From Eutrigla gurnardus (Eukaryota > Chordata > Actinopteri > Perciformes > Triglidae), in the NCBI GenBank assembly GCA_963514095.1, contig OY741285.1, positions 14,704,320-14,768,319 on the forward strand: a stretch of 64,000 nt of DNA, in the 5' to 3' direction. How positions within the stretch are numbered: position 1 is the stretch's first letter; each line of letters starts with the position of its first letter. The position numbers and the translations under genes are program-made. The notes below the pieces were generated by a model. The model saw only the letters and a program-made list of their open reading frames with translations, searched no databases and was not told where the DNA came from. This document shows positions 63,319 through 64,000 of this stretch, in pieces.

Positions 63319-64000
63319 GCATGTATGGAACAGGAACCAGATTATGTTTAATTTATACATTTATACTTGAATAATGAATGAAACAATGAATCAATCATTA
63401 AAATAGACTAATCGGTTCAGCTCTATAACAAGCAAAACTCTGAATATCGCATGGAGAACCTTTAAGAAAAATGATAAATTAATTATTAAATTATAAGAGT
63501 TATTGATCCCCTCCACAACTTTTCTATTTATTTCTTTCACAACAACAACAACAACAGTAACAATCCAGCCCTGCAGTCAGTGAGCACAAGGTGCTGAAGG
63601 TGAAAGCCTCCTCAGTGATTTGTCCGCCCGAGGCCACCGTACTCAGAAACTCAGCTAAACTGATCATCACAAGCTTCCCTGCGCTACTAAATTTAAACCT
63701 GCTGACGTGTGAGGTGTGATATTAGGAAAAACTTGTGATCTCAACCCCTCATCTCTGCGTTTTTATAGAACTGCACATCCTGAAGGGCTTCAGAGATTCC
63801 AAATGCTCCTGGATCGAAACAAAGAGGCCCGTGCATTTTGTTAGATATGATACATGTGCTTTTTTTTACTTTTCATAACTTGTTTGCTTCAATATTGTCT
63901 CACCACATGAACTACTAAGTGTTTCCTGTAAAAGATGCAGCGTCGAGCTGACTCACGGCTTCCCGTCTGCTGTGTCACAGAAGCATTAAGACTCGTCACA

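Overview
The window is vertebrate nuclear DNA, almost certainly from a ray-finned (teleost) fish. It has intron-containing genes with GT-AG splice sites, long CA/GT microsatellites, abundant hAT-type DNA transposons, a Gypsy-class LTR element, an L2-type LINE fragment and a tRNA-derived SINE. The one recognised host gene, ccser2, has a compact vertebrate exon structure. No bacterial operon, CRISPR array or rRNA gene was seen.

Left part (1-3.6 kb): a ~51-bp minisatellite, intergenic sequence, a fold-back repeat, a TA microsatellite and a weak membrane-protein-like remnant.

Central-left part (3.7-27.6 kb): a tandem cluster, all on the minus strand, of a small secreted-protein gene that I do not recognise. 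Three copies look intact (B 5548-6620, C 15376-16476, D 26337-27419; 239, 238 and 238 residues). Each has a TATA box, an inverted CCAAT box, four coding exons and a fifth exon of 3' UTR joined right after the stop codon. A fourth copy (A) keeps only its 3' end, and a fifth is represented only by an orphan 3' flank. The predicted protein has a signal peptide, one near-terminal Cys, PAY/ASPAY repeats, a Gly/Ala/Pro/Tyr-rich body and a conserved C-terminus. The spacers share a common block and are loaded with transposons. The largest insertion is a nest of at least four elements upstream of copy B, where each of the outer three layers has a readable target-site duplication. A decayed Gypsy-like retrotransposon with a tRNA-Pro primer-binding site lies between copies C and D and has lost its 3' LTR.

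Middle part (27.6-43.6 kb): no supported host gene. It holds a Harbinger-like fragment, microsatellites, two copies of a common dispersed repeat, a perfect 18-bp hairpin, a purine-rich tract and a 50-65 bp tandem repeat.

Right part (43.66-62.0 kb and beyond): ccser2 (coiled-coil serine-rich protein 2) on the minus strand. I resolved 13 coding exons whose phases all fit, giving 1026 codons plus stop. The last coding exon (43824-44240) lacks an early ATG and is easily missed. The protein carries three SRLP motifs (N-terminal, middle, C-terminal), which fits the reported microtubule plus-end tracking of CCSER2/Gcap14. Its introns contain a 20-bp minisatellite, an L2-like LINE 3' end, a tRNA-SINE and long AT/AC tracts. 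A short interstitial telomeric (CCCTAA)n tract lies near the right edge. All calls come from reading the sequence; no database search was run.
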